From Lachnospiraceae bacterium (lineage in GTDB: Bacteria > Bacillota > Clostridia > Lachnospirales > Lachnospiraceae): 14,868 nt of DNA. The stretch lies in assembly GCA_019420465.1 (NCBI GenBank), contig JAHZHB010000079.1:961-15828 (forward strand). The letters run 5' to 3'. The notes below the pieces were generated by a model. It searched no databases, was not told where the DNA came from, and saw only the letters and a program-made list of their open reading frames with translations. This document shows positions 6,093 to 13,914 of the stretch, piece by piece. Numbering within the stretch: the stretch's first letter is position 1; every line of letters starts with the position of its first letter. A program made the position numbers and the translations under genes.

Positions 6093-6401
6093 TCCGTCAA
6101 ACAACTCTGGATCCGACGAATGCTGATCCTTTTTTCGTGCGGCTGCGAAAGGAGCGTAAAGTATTCTGTCAAACCCGGACGGAGGATTCCGTTTGGACTT
6201 CTGGAAATATTATGTAGTGGTTCGATCCAGTATCATAATATTGCTTGAAACCGGCAATAGCCGGAAAGGTCAGAGAAATCTGGCTGGATGCATCATACCG
6301 GCATCCCATTTAAGAAAATATTAACAGACCGGCGCACACATTTCAGGCATGGGAGACCATGAGCTGCGTAGGATCGGTCAAAGAAATGGAGGAGAAATTA
6401 C
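6093..6401 (+). promoter_or_regulatory. Structured untranslated gap between rpmJ and rpsM, candidate leader
   Basis: No open frame or gene is seen in these 309 bases, but there are many hairpins. They are: GGATC/GATCC followed by six T (6109-6135); AATATTATG/CATAATATT (6206-6214 with 6234-6242), extended inward by TA/TA and TGG/CCA; CCGGC-AATA-GCCGG (6251-6264); GGATGC/GCATCC (6286-6306); and a composite stem at 6327-6379. That last stem has GACCG/CGGTC, GCGCA/TGCGT and CATGG/CCATG closed by a GAGA tetraloop. It lies just before the rpsM ribosome binding site GGAGGAG (6388-6394). Alpha operons are often controlled by S4 binding to the leader before rpsM, and this is a fitting place. That role is inference only. 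Confidence 0.55.
6109..6135 (+). terminator. Weak terminator or attenuator after rpmJ
   Basis: GGATC (6109-6113) can pair with GATCC (6125-6129), followed directly by TTTTTT (6130-6135). The stem is only 5 bp with an 11-base loop, so it is weak. GATCC at 6091-6095, overlapping the rpmJ stop codon, can pair with the same GGATC and would prevent the terminator. This is the layout of an attenuator, but not proof of one. Confidence 0.35.
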
Positions 6402-6770
6402 ATGGCTCGTATAGCTGGTGTAGATTTACCAAGAGACAAACGTGTAGAGATCGGATTAACCTATATTTACGGAATCGGCAGAACAAGCGCTACCCGTATT
6501 CTGAAAGAGGCTAATGTTAATCCGGACACACGTTGCAGAGACTTAACTGACGAAGAAGTTAAGGCAATCAGTGTCGTTATCGACGAAACACAGACTGTAG
6601 AGGGTGATCTGAGAAGAGAAATCGCTCTGAACATCAAACGTCTGCAGGAAATCGGATGCTACAGAGGTATCCGTCACAGAAAGAGCCTTCCGGTTCGTGG
6701 CCAGAACACAAAGAACAATGCCAGAACAAGAAAAGGTCCGAAGAGAACTGTAGCAAACAAGAAGAAATAA
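6402..6770 (+). CDS. rpsM: 30S ribosomal protein S13
   Basis: The 122-residue protein begins MARIAGVDLPRDKRVEIGLT and continues YIYGIGRTSATRILKEANV, the helix-hairpin-helix part of S13. The middle holds the long helical segment, and GCYRGIRHRKSLPVRGQ(N)T is the S13 signature. The lysine-rich tail (RTVANKKK) reaches toward the P-site tRNA. S13 sits in the head of the 30S subunit and forms a bridge to the large subunit. Ribosome binding site GGAGGAG (6388-6394). It is followed by rpsK 46 bases later. Confidence 0.97.
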   Translation: MARIAGVDLPRDKRVEIGLTYIYGIGRTSATRILKEANVNPDTRCRDLTDEEVKAISVVIDETQTVEGDLRREIALNIKRLQEIGCYRGIRHRKSLPVRGQNTKNNARTRKGPKRTVANKKK

Positions 6771-6816
6771 TAACAAGTAAACTCTTATATAAGAAGAAAG
6801 TAGGTTAGTTTTTAAA

Positions 6817-7218
6817 ATGGCTAAAGTGACAAAGAAAACGACTGCTTCCAATAAGCGTCGTGTTAAGAAAAACGTTGAACGCGGACAGGCACACATTCAG
6901 TCTTCCTTTAACAACACAATCGTTACTCTGACTGATACAGAAGGAAATGCTCTTTCCTGGGCAAGTGCCGGTGGTCTTGGTTTTAGAGGTTCAAGAAAAT
7001 CTACTCCTTATGCAGCTCAGGTTGCAGCTGAGACAGCTACAAAGGCTGCTCTGGTTCACGGTCTGAAGACTGTTGACGTATTTGTAAAAGGACCGGGTTC
7101 AGGACGTGAGGCAGCTATCCGTGCCCTCGCAGCAGCTGGTCTTGAAGTTACAAGTATCAAAGACGTTACTCCGGTACCGCACAATGGTTGCCGCCCGCCG
7201 AAGCGCAGAAGAGTTTAA
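6817..7218 (+). CDS. rpsK: 30S ribosomal protein S11
   Basis: The 133-residue protein has an N-terminal basic segment, then GQAHIQSSFNNTIVTLTDTEG, GNALSWASAGGLGFRGSRKSTPYAAQ and the C-terminal PHNGCRPPKRRRV, all hallmark S11 segments. S11 lines the mRNA exit region of the platform near the anti-Shine-Dalgarno site, together with S7. The start ATG 6817 is fixed by homology (MAKVTKK), but no convincing ribosome binding site precedes it: the 20 bases before it are T/A-rich, with only TAGG near 6801-6804. A 12-base palindrome TCTTATATAAGA (6783-6794) lies in the gap. Confidence 0.96.
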   Translation: MAKVTKKTTASNKRRVKKNVERGQAHIQSSFNNTIVTLTDTEGNALSWASAGGLGFRGSRKSTPYAAQVAAETATKAALVHGLKTVDVFVKGPGSGREAAIRALAAAGLEVTSIKDVTPVPHNGCRPPKRRRV

Positions 7219-7236
7219 TTAGGAGGACATATAGAG

Positions 7237-7830
7237 ATGGCAGTAGATAGAACACCTGTACTGAAAAGATGCAGATCTTTAGGTATGGATCCGGTATATT
7301 TAGGAATTGACAAGAAATCCACAAGACAGCTGAAAAGATCCAGCAGAAAAATTTCTGAGTATGGTCTGCAGCTGCGTGAAAAACAGAAAGCCAAATTTAT
7401 TTACGGCGTTCTGGAGAAACCGTTCCGTAACTATTACAAAAAGGCAGACAAGATGCCGGGCATGACAGGTCCGAACCTGATGATCATGCTGGAAAGCCGT
7501 CTTGACAACGTTGTTTTCCGTCTTGGCCTTGCCAGAACAAGAAAAGAAGCAAGACAGATCGTTGATCATAAGCATGTACTGGTTAACGGTAAGCAGGTTA
7601 ATATCCCGTCTTACCTGGTTAAAGCCGGTGATGTTGTAGAAATCAAAGAGAACAAGAAGTCCAGCCAGAGATACAAAGACATCCTGGATGTTACTGCTGG
7701 CAGACTGGTTCCGGAGTGGCTGGAAGCAGATCAGGAAGCTCTGAAAGGTACTGTTAAAGAACTTCCGCAGAGATCCATGATCGATGTTCCGGTTGACGAG
7801 ATGCTTATCGTCGAGCTGTACTCCAAATAA
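7237..7830 (+). CDS. rpsD: 30S ribosomal protein S4
   Basis: The 197-residue protein has the S4 N-terminal region, then an S4 RNA-binding domain at about residues 88-150 (SRLDNVVFRLGLARTRKEAR, followed by KHVLVNGKQVNIPSYLVKAGD). S4 starts assembly of the 30S body on 16S rRNA and, in many bacteria, represses its own operon. Only one cysteine (C12) is in the N-terminal region, so this is the zinc-free type of S4. AGGAGG (7221-7226) is the ribosome binding site. In Bacillus subtilis rpsD lies elsewhere as a single gene; here it stays in the alpha operon between rpsK and rpoA, as in Clostridia. Confidence 0.96.
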   Translation: MAVDRTPVLKRCRSLGMDPVYLGIDKKSTRQLKRSSRKISEYGLQLREKQKAKFIYGVLEKPFRNYYKKADKMPGMTGPNLMIMLESRLDNVVFRLGLARTRKEARQIVDHKHVLVNGKQVNIPSYLVKAGDVVEIKENKKSSQRYKDILDVTAGRLVPEWLEADQEALKGTVKELPQRSMIDVPVDEMLIVELYSK

Positions 7831-7879
7831 TAGATTGTAACTTAAGGTAACAAGACCCATTTAAAAGGAGGGACTTTGC

Positions 7880-8839
7880 GTGTTTGATTTTAACAAGCCG
7901 AAAATTGAGATCACAGAGATTTCCGAAGATAAAAAATACGGTCGTTTTGTTGTAGAACCGTTGGAAAGAGGATACGGTACCACTCTGGGTAACTCCCTGA
8001 GAAGAATCATGCTGTCCTCCCTTCCGGGTGCTGCCGTAAGCCAGGTCAAGATCGAAGGTGTTCTGCATGAGTTCAGTTCTATTCCGGGCGTTAAGGAAGA
8101 TGTAACTGAGATCATCATGAACCTGAAGAGTCTGGCTATTAAAAACAACAGTGAGAGTAATGAGCCGAAGATCGCTTACATCGAATATGAGGGTGAGGGT
8201 GTTGTACACGCTTCCGATATTCAGGTAGATCAGGATGTGGAGATCATGAATCCGGATCAGGTCATCGCTACTTTAAATGGTGGTGCTGACAGTAAGCTGT
8301 ATATGGAGATCACCATTACCAAGGGTCGTGGCTACATCAGTGCTGACAAGGGCAAAAATGATGATATGCCGATCGGCGTGATCGCTGTAGATGCAATCTA
8401 TACACCGGTAGAGCGTGTAAATCTGACTGTAGAGAATACCCGTGTTGGTCAGATCACTGATTTTGATAAACTGACACTGGATGTTTATACAAAGGGTACA
8501 CTGGAGCCGGATGAGGCAGTCAGCCTTGCAGCTAAGGTATTAAGTGAGCATCTGAAGCTGTTCATTGACCTTTCTGAGAATGCAAAGACTGCAGAAGTTA
8601 TGATTGAAACGGTTAACGATGAAAAAGAGAAAGTTCTGGAAATGAACATCGACGAGCTGGAGCTGTCCGTTCGTTCCTACAACTGTCTGAAACGTGCCGG
8701 TATCAATACAGTAGAAGAACTTTGTAACAGAACATCTGAGGATATGATGAAGGTTCGTAACCTTGGTCGCAAGTCTCTCGAAGAGGTTCTGGCCAAGTTA
8801 AAAGAGCTGGGACTTCAGCTGAATCCTGGCGAAGAGTAA
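7880..8839 (+). CDS. rpoA: DNA-directed RNA polymerase subunit alpha
   Basis: The 319-residue protein has the assembly domain in residues 1-235, with FVVEPLERGYGTTLGNSLRR at about 23-42. A linker follows, and then the C-terminal domain that binds UP elements and activators (RSYNCLKRAGI at 265-275, NLGRKSLEEV at 294-303). Alpha dimerises to start RNA polymerase assembly. The start is GTG 7880, preceded by AAAAGGAGGG (7863-7872); no ATG fits the conserved N-terminus MFDFNKPK. It follows rpsD by 49 bases, the normal alpha operon order. Confidence 0.97.
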   Translation: MFDFNKPKIEITEISEDKKYGRFVVEPLERGYGTTLGNSLRRIMLSSLPGAAVSQVKIEGVLHEFSSIPGVKEDVTEIIMNLKSLAIKNNSESNEPKIAYIEYEGEGVVHASDIQVDQDVEIMNPDQVIATLNGGADSKLYMEITITKGRGYISADKGKNDDMPIGVIAVDAIYTPVERVNLTVENTRVGQITDFDKLTLDVYTKGTLEPDEAVSLAAKVLSEHLKLFIDLSENAKTAEVMIETVNDEKEKVLEMNIDELELSVRSYNCLKRAGINTVEELCNRTSEDMMKVRNLGRKSLEEVLAKLKELGLQLNPGEE

Positions 8840-8974
8840 GCAGGGGCTCTAAAAAGTATATCCTGTCGGGGTCTTTCGCAACGAAAGATGTCGTTAGAAA
8901 TTTATGGACCAAAAGCAGCAGCCAGTAAGACCGAAAGAGCGTGACTGCTGTTCCACAAATGGAGGAAAAATATC
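8840..8974 (+). other. Leader between rpoA and rplQ with hairpins
   Basis: This 135-base gap has no open frame. CTTTCG-CAA-CGAAAG (8873-8887) is a perfect 6-bp hairpin. A second stem pairs CAGCAG near 8916-8921 with CTGCTG at 8944-8949. The gap is longer than those between the other genes of this operon. Any regulatory role, for example feedback on L17, is a guess. Confidence 0.35.
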
Positions 8975-9511
8975 ATGGCTAAGTACAGAAAACTCAGCAA
9001 AACATCTGATCAGAGAAAAGCTCTGTTAAGAAACCAGGCTACAAACCTGATCCATCACGGAAAAATCGTAACTACTGAAGCTCGTGCTAAAGAAGTTCGT
9101 AAAATGGTTGAGCCGCTGATCACAATGGCAATCAAAGAAAGAGACAACTTCGAGACAGTTACTGTTACTGCTAAAGTAGCTCGTAAAGATGCTGACGGCA
9201 AGAGAGTAAAAGAGGTTGTTGATGGCAAGAAAGTTACTGTTTTTGACGAAGTTCAGAAAGAAGTAAAGAAGGACGCTCCGTCCAGACTGCATGCCAGAAG
9301 ACAGATGCTGAAAGTTCTTTATCCGGTAGTTGAGGTTCCGACTGAGAACGCTGGTAAGAAGAAAAATACAAAACAGGTTGATCTGGTAGACAAACTGTTT
9401 ACAGAGATCGCTCCGAAATACGCAGATCGTAACGGTGGTTACACACGTATCATCAAGATCGGACCGCGTAAGGGCGATGCAGCTATGGAAGTTGTTCTTG
9501 AGCTGGTTTAA
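8975..9511 (+). CDS. rplQ: 50S ribosomal protein L17, lengthened form
   Basis: L17 binds at the peptide exit side of the large subunit. The N-terminal signature (YRKLSKTSDQRKALLRNQAT, residues 4-23) and the C-terminal YADRNGGYTRIIKIGPRKGD (149-168) with AAMEVVLELV are clear. The protein has 178 residues, against about 115-130 in most bacteria. The extra length is in two charged inserts: about residues 57-103, between the long helix and LHARRQ, and about 117-136 (PVVEVPTENAGKKKNTKQVD). I recall long L17 forms in Lachnospiraceae but could not check. A good GGAGGAA ribosome binding site precedes ATG 8975. It is the last gene of the operon. Confidence 0.95.
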   Translation: MAKYRKLSKTSDQRKALLRNQATNLIHHGKIVTTEARAKEVRKMVEPLITMAIKERDNFETVTVTAKVARKDADGKRVKEVVDGKKVTVFDEVQKEVKKDAPSRLHARRQMLKVLYPVVEVPTENAGKKKNTKQVDLVDKLFTEIAPKYADRNGGYTRIIKIGPRKGDAAMEVVLELV

Positions 9512-9521
9512 TGAGAATATG

Positions 9522-9559
9522 AAAAAGGGTGGATGGCGAAAGCTGTTCACTCTTTTTTT
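9522..9559 (+). terminator. Intrinsic terminator of the alpha operon
   Basis: AAAAAGGGTGGATGGC (9522-9537) pairs fully, with four G-T wobbles, with GCTGTTCACTCTTTTT (9542-9557) around a GAAA tetraloop. The T tract continues to 9559. It begins 11 bases after the rplQ stop. Confidence 0.92.
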
Positions 9560-9582
9560 ATACTCTTTTTAGTATTGATGAG

Positions 9583-9611
9583 TTGTATATAGAGTAAAAA
9601 TGGTGTAAAAT
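9583..9611 (+). promoter_or_regulatory. Candidate promoter of the lipid kinase gene
   Basis: TTGTAT (9583-9588), 17 bases, TAAAAT (9606-9611). The position just after the rplQ terminator and 42 bases before the next start codon fits a separate transcription unit. Confidence 0.65.
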
Positions 9612-9653
9612 CTCCATATTCTGTGAGAAAACTGTGAAAAGTGAGGGATAACG

Positions 9654-10574
9654 ATGAAAAAGAAATTATTTTTTGTATTTAATCCTCATGCAGGTAAAGC
9701 GATGATTCGCTCGAAGCTTTTGGATATCGTGGATGTATTTGTAAAAGGCGGATATGAGGTGCAGGTACATCCGACACAGGAGAGAAGAGATGCGGCCATG
9801 CAGGTAGAGGCAGCCAGTGAATGGGCAGATGTGATCGTCTGTTGTGGCGGGGATGGTACGATGGATGAAACGGTTAAGGGATTTATGGAGGCAGAGAGGA
9901 AGGTACCGATCGGCTATATTCCGGCAGGCAGTACCAATGATTTTGCAGCCAGTTTGCAGATCTCCCGTGAGATGACGATCGCTGCACAGCAGATTGTGGA
10001 TGGCAGTGTCAGACATCTGGATATAGGATCGTTTAATGAGGATTATTTTGTATATATAGCAGCTTTCGGACTGTTTACAGAAACATCATACCAGACAGAT
10101 CAGCAGCTGAAAAATACGATGGGTTATCTGGCGTACGTGCTGCAGGGGGCCAAGGAGATTTTCGATATCAAATCCTATCGCATGAAGTTTACCGCAGATG
10201 TGGATGTATATGAGGGCGATTTTATTTATGGTATGGTGACCAATTCCAAATCGGTAGGCGGCATGAAAAACCTTACCGGCAAAAATGTTGAGATGGACGA
10301 TGGCTATTTTGAGGTTACACTGATCCATACGCCGAAGAATCCACTGGAAATGGCTGAAATCGTAGGATGTCTGATGAGTCAGGAGGATACGACCAATCTG
10401 ATTGACACCTTTAAAACCAGAAAGCTGACAGTAGAAAGCGATGAAAAGATCAGCTGGACACTGGATGGCGAGTTTGGTGGTGCCGTGGATCACGTGCTCA
10501 TTGAGAATCACCAGAAAGTATTGCCGTTGGTGTTGAATCCTTCAAATGAAAAGGAAATTCCGTTGCTTGGATGA
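9654..10574 (+). CDS. Lipid kinase of the diacylglycerol kinase (DgkB/YegS) family
   Basis: The 306-residue protein shows the family fold from end to end. FNPHAGK is at residues 9-15, the nucleotide-binding GGDGT at 65-69 and PAGSTNDFA at 90-98. The C-terminal LDGE has E273 in the place of the catalytic glutamate known in the DgkB enzyme of Staphylococcus aureus. It most likely phosphorylates diacylglycerol to phosphatidic acid at the membrane, recycling lipid left by lipoteichoic acid synthesis. Other lipid substrates are possible within the YegS/BmrU group, so no symbol is given. There is no signal peptide. GAGGG (9643-9647) is the ribosome binding site. It has its own promoter and no clear terminator before the next gene. 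Confidence 0.9.
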   Translation: MKKKLFFVFNPHAGKAMIRSKLLDIVDVFVKGGYEVQVHPTQERRDAAMQVEAASEWADVIVCCGGDGTMDETVKGFMEAERKVPIGYIPAGSTNDFAASLQISREMTIAAQQIVDGSVRHLDIGSFNEDYFVYIAAFGLFTETSYQTDQQLKNTMGYLAYVLQGAKEIFDIKSYRMKFTADVDVYEGDFIYGMVTNSKSVGGMKNLTGKNVEMDDGYFEVTLIHTPKNPLEMAEIVGCLMSQEDTTNLIDTFKTRKLTVESDEKISWTLDGEFGGAVDHVLIENHQKVLPLVLNPSNEKEIPLLG

Positions 10575-10580
10575 TTTAGC

Positions 10581-10609
10581 TTTATTTTTTTGTATATATG
10601 ATATATAAT
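10581..10609 (+). promoter_or_regulatory. Candidate promoter of the aldolase gene
   Basis: TATAAT (10604-10609) is a perfect -10 box in a very AT-rich stretch. The -35 match is weak (TTTATT, 10581-10586, 17-base spacing). Transcription would begin near 10616, where GTGTC-AAAG-GACAC (10617-10630) makes a 5' end hairpin that could protect the mRNA. Confidence 0.65.
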
Positions 10610-10673
10610 GTTAGCGGTGTCAAAGGACACAGGAAAGATCAATCCAAGATTCATATTCAAGGAGGTATACGCA

Positions 10674-11537
10674 ATGTTAGTATCCGCAAAAGCAATGCTG
10701 GACAAAGCAAAAGCAGAGCATTATGCTGTTGGTGCTTTTAATATCAACGATCTGGAGTGGTGTAAAGCCATTCTGACAGCTGCACAGGAGTGCAAATCCC
10801 CGGTTATCCTGCAGGTATCTGAAGGTGCCGGTAAATATATGGTAGGTTACAAGACTGTTGCCGGTATGGTAAACGGTATGCTGGAGGAGATGAATATCTC
10901 TGTTCCGGTAGCTCTGCATCTGGATCATGGCAGCTACGAAGGCTGTCTGAAATGTGTAGAAGCCGGTTTCTCTTCTGTTATGTTTGATGGTTCCCATTAT
11001 CCGATCGATGAGAATGAAGCCAAGACCAAAGAGCTGGTAGCTCTGACACACGGCAAAGGTATGTCCATCGAGGCAGAAGTCGGTGGCATCGGCGGTGAAG
11101 AAGACGGTGTCGTTTCCAATGGCGAGTGTGCTGATCCGGACGAGTGCAAGAGAATCGCAGATCTGGGTGTTGATATGCTGGCAGCCGGTATCGGTAATAT
11201 TCATGGTAAATATCCGGCAAACTGGGCTGGCTTAAGCTTTGATACTCTGGCAGCTATCCAGGAAAAGACAGGAGATATGCCGTTAGTTCTGCACGGTGGT
11301 ACAGGTATCCCGGCAGACCAGATCAAAAAGGCTATCAGCCTTGGCGTATCCAAGATCAATGTAAATACAGAGTGTCAGCTGGCATTTGCAGAAGCTACAC
11401 GTAAATACATCGAAGAAGGAAAAGATCTGCAGGGCAAGGGCTATGACCCGCGTAAGCTGCTGAAACCGGGCGCAGAAGCTATCACAGCATGCGTTAAGGA
11501 AAAAATGGAGCTGTTCGGATCTGTAGGAAAAGCCTGA
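10674..11537 (+). CDS. fba: Class II fructose-1,6-bisphosphate aldolase
   Basis: The glycolytic enzyme splits fructose 1,6-bisphosphate into glyceraldehyde 3-phosphate and dihydroxyacetone phosphate, with zinc. From ATG 10674 it has 287 residues. D84 and H85 (HLDHG) are the catalytic aspartate and first zinc ligand. E135 (EAEVG), H178 (GNIHGKY) and H207 (LHGGTG) are the other metal-site residues, and KINVNT (227-232) closes the phosphate site. AAGGAGGTAT before the ATG is a strong ribosome binding site. An in-frame ATG at 10608 would add 22 residues but lies in the -10 box and is rejected. Tagatose- or ketose-bisphosphate aldolases are close relatives; the length and motifs favour the glycolytic enzyme. 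Confidence 0.93.
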   Translation: MLVSAKAMLDKAKAEHYAVGAFNINDLEWCKAILTAAQECKSPVILQVSEGAGKYMVGYKTVAGMVNGMLEEMNISVPVALHLDHGSYEGCLKCVEAGFSSVMFDGSHYPIDENEAKTKELVALTHGKGMSIEAEVGGIGGEEDGVVSNGECADPDECKRIADLGVDMLAAGIGNIHGKYPANWAGLSFDTLAAIQEKTGDMPLVLHGGTGIPADQIKKAISLGVSKINVNTECQLAFAEATRKYIEEGKDLQGKGYDPRKLLKPGAEAITACVKEKMELFGSVGKA

Positions 11538-11613
11538 GTTACACTGCGGCCGCAAAAGCTGCAGGTGAACCGGTCTGCAGGTTGTACTGAAATGAATACA
11601 ATGTAATTAGTGC

Positions 11614-11642
11614 TTGCATTTTCGTGCAGGATGTTGTATCTT
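11614..11642 (+). promoter_or_regulatory. Candidate promoter upstream of glnN
   Basis: TTGCAT (11614-11619), 17 bases, TATCTT (11637-11642). The -35 is the same as that of the rpmJ operon; the -10 matches the consensus at four of six positions. If real, transcription starts near 11649, before the terminator at 11681-11712. Confidence 0.45.
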
Positions 11643-11680
11643 CATTTTAGTTGGATAGTTTCCAATGGTGTTGAGAACAA

Positions 11681-11712
11681 GGGCGTTCCACTATGGTGGA
11701 GTGCCCTTTTTT
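11681..11712 (+). terminator. Intrinsic terminator or attenuator between fba and glnN
   Basis: GGGCGTTCCAC (11681-11691) pairs with GTGGAGTGCCC (11696-11706), 11 bp with two G-T wobbles, loop TATG, followed by six T. It lies 143 bases after the fba stop and 68 bases before the glnN start. It may end the fba message, or act as an attenuator in the glnN leader, because the only likely promoter for glnN is upstream of it. Confidence 0.88.
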
Positions 11713-11780
11713 ATACGAAATAATGGATAGGTCTGCAAGTGCCGGGACGAAATCTGTTGTTTTGAAAGAAGGAGGATATT

Positions 11781-13892
11781 ATGAGCGAATACGTAAAAGT
11801 TTCCGAAATCTTCGGAGAAAATGTCTTCAATGATTCTGTCATGAGAGAGCGCCTTCCGAAAAAGGTGTATGCAGAATTAAAGAAAACCATCGAAGAGGGC
11901 AAGGACCTGGATCCTGCCATCGCTGATGTCATTGCCCATGAGATGAAAGAGTGGGCTATTGAGAAGGGTGCCACACACTACACCCACTGGTTCCAGCCTC
12001 TGACAGGTGTTACTGCCGAAAAGCATGATTCCTTTATCACAGCTCCGATGCCGAATGGCAAGGTACTGATGAGCTTTTCAGGAAAAGAGCTGATCAAGGG
12101 TGAGCCGGATGCTTCTTCTTTCCCGTCCGGTGGACTTCGTGCTACATTTGAGGCCAGAGGATATACAGCATGGGATTGTACATCTCCGGCATTCGTCCGT
12201 TATGATGCTGCAGGTGCTATTCTCTGTATCCCGACTGCTTTCTGTTCCTACAAGGGCGAGGCTCTGGATCAGAAGACACCGCTGCTTCGTTCCATGCAGG
12301 CTATCAACAAACAGGCACTTCGTGTTTTAAGACTGTTTGGCAACACTACATCCAAAAAGGTGACACCGAGTGTCGGACCAGAGCAGGAGTACTTCCTGGT
12401 TGACCGTCAGAAATACTTACAGCGTGAGGACCTGATCTTTGCCGGACGTACACTGTTTGGTGCTATGCCGCCGAAGGGTCAGGAGCTGGAGGATCATTAC
12501 TTTGGTACGATCCGTCAGAGAATCGCTTCCTTTATGAAGGATGTCAATGAAGAGCTGTGGAAGCTTGGTGTTCCGGCAAAGACCCAGCATAACGAGGTTG
12601 CCCCGGCACAGCATGAGCTGGCTCCGATCTATGCAGAGTGTAATGTGGCTGTAGACCATAACCACATTATTATGACTACATTAAAGAAAATCGCCTGCCA
12701 GCATGGTCTGTACTGCCTGCTGCATGAGAAACCGTTTGCAGGTGTAAATGGTTCCGGTAAACATAACAACTGGTCTATCATATCCGATGATGGCATCAAT
12801 ATGCTGGACCCTGGCAAAAAGCCGCATGAGAATCTGCTGTTCCAGCTGGTACTGGCATGTATCCTGAAAGCTGTTGATGAGCATGCAGATCTGTTACGTG
12901 AATCCGCCGCTGATGTTGGTAACGATCACCGTCTGGGTGCTAACGAGGCACCGCCGGCTATCATCTCCGTCTACCTTGGCGAGCAGCTGGATGATGTTGT
13001 ACAGCAGATCATCAAGACCGGTTCTGCAGACCACAGTCTGAAGGGTGAGAGCCTGACCACAGGTGTAGATACCCTTCCGGATTTCCGCAAGGATGCTACA
13101 GACCGTAACCGTACTTCACCGTTTGCGTTTACCGGAAACAAATTTGAGTTCCGTATGGTAGGTTCCAAGGATTCTATCTCCGGACCGAACGTTGTCTTAA
13201 ATACGATCGTAGCAGAGGCGTTTAAAGAGGCCTGCGATATTCTGGAAAAAGCAGATGATTTCGAGAAAGCTGCAAAAGAGCTGATCTGCAAATACCTGAC
13301 AGAGCATCAGAGAATCGTTTTCAATGGCAATGGTTACACAGATGAGTGGGTAGCTGAGGCTGAGAAGAGAGGTCTGCCGAATATCCGTTCCATGGTCGAT
13401 GCTATTCCGGCACTGACAACAGAGAAGGCTGTGAAGCTGTTTGAAGAGTTCGGTGTATTTACAAAGGCTGAGCTGGAGTCCCGTGCGGAGATCCAGTATG
13501 AGGCATATGTTAAGGCTATCAATATCGAGGCCAAGACCATGATCGATATGGCGAAGAAGACGATCATCCCGGCTGTTATCAAGTATACGACTTCTCTGGC
13601 AGATTCTATCATTTCTGTCAAAGCCTGCGGTGTTGAACCGGAGGTACAGACGGAGCTGTTACAGAAGATCAACGGTCATCTGAAAGAGGCTCAGAAGGCT
13701 CTGGCAGAACTGGAAGTGATCACAGCCAAGGCTGCTGCGATCGAGGATATGAAGACAGCTGCAAGAGCTTACCATGATGAGGTTATGCCGGCCATGACAG
13801 CACTGCGTACACCGGTAGATGCTATGGAGGTTCTGGTTGATAAGAAGGATTGGCCGATGCCGGCTTACAGTGATCTGATCTTTGAGGTTTAA
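11781..13892 (+). CDS. glnN: Glutamine synthetase, type III
   Basis: This enzyme makes glutamine from glutamate, ammonia and ATP. At 703 residues it has the length of the type III class, well above type I (about 440-470). The N-terminus MSEYVKVSEIFGENVFND is typical of type III. Catalytic-core motifs are GPEQEYFLVD (199-208), NEVAPAQHEL (271-280), the long ECNVAVDHNHIIM segment (286-298), and KPFAGVNGSGKHNNWS (317-332), which carries the nucleotide-binding residues. A mostly helical C-terminal region (about 560-703) is also class-specific. GAAGGAGG (11769-11776) is a strong ribosome binding site. It is a single-gene unit, with a terminator in front and another behind. No nitrogen-regulator gene is adjacent. 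Confidence 0.95.
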   Translation: MSEYVKVSEIFGENVFNDSVMRERLPKKVYAELKKTIEEGKDLDPAIADVIAHEMKEWAIEKGATHYTHWFQPLTGVTAEKHDSFITAPMPNGKVLMSFSGKELIKGEPDASSFPSGGLRATFEARGYTAWDCTSPAFVRYDAAGAILCIPTAFCSYKGEALDQKTPLLRSMQAINKQALRVLRLFGNTTSKKVTPSVGPEQEYFLVDRQKYLQREDLIFAGRTLFGAMPPKGQELEDHYFGTIRQRIASFMKDVNEELWKLGVPAKTQHNEVAPAQHELAPIYAECNVAVDHNHIIMTTLKKIACQHGLYCLLHEKPFAGVNGSGKHNNWSIISDDGINMLDPGKKPHENLLFQLVLACILKAVDEHADLLRESAADVGNDHRLGANEAPPAIISVYLGEQLDDVVQQIIKTGSADHSLKGESLTTGVDTLPDFRKDATDRNRTSPFAFTGNKFEFRMVGSKDSISGPNVVLNTIVAEAFKEACDILEKADDFEKAAKELICKYLTEHQRIVFNGNGYTDEWVAEAEKRGLPNIRSMVDAIPALTTEKAVKLFEEFGVFTKAELESRAEIQYEAYVKAINIEAKTMIDMAKKTIIPAVIKYTTSLADSIISVKACGVEPEVQTELLQKINGHLKEAQKALAELEVITAKAAAIEDMKTAARAYHDEVMPAMTALRTPVDAMEVLVDKKDWPMPAYSDLIFEV

Positions 13893-13914
13893 AAGTTAGG
13901 ATTGCATATATGAG

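Noticed and set aside
10608..10673. Longer start for the aldolase at ATG 10608
   Set aside because: That ATG is part of the TATAAT -10 box and would lie before the transcript start; ATG 10674 has a strong ribosome binding site and fits the family N-terminus.
11651..11706. Dual-hairpin ANTAR antitermination site before glnN
   Set aside because: The hairpins do not have the paired six-base loops with A at position 1 and G at position 4 that the motif needs.
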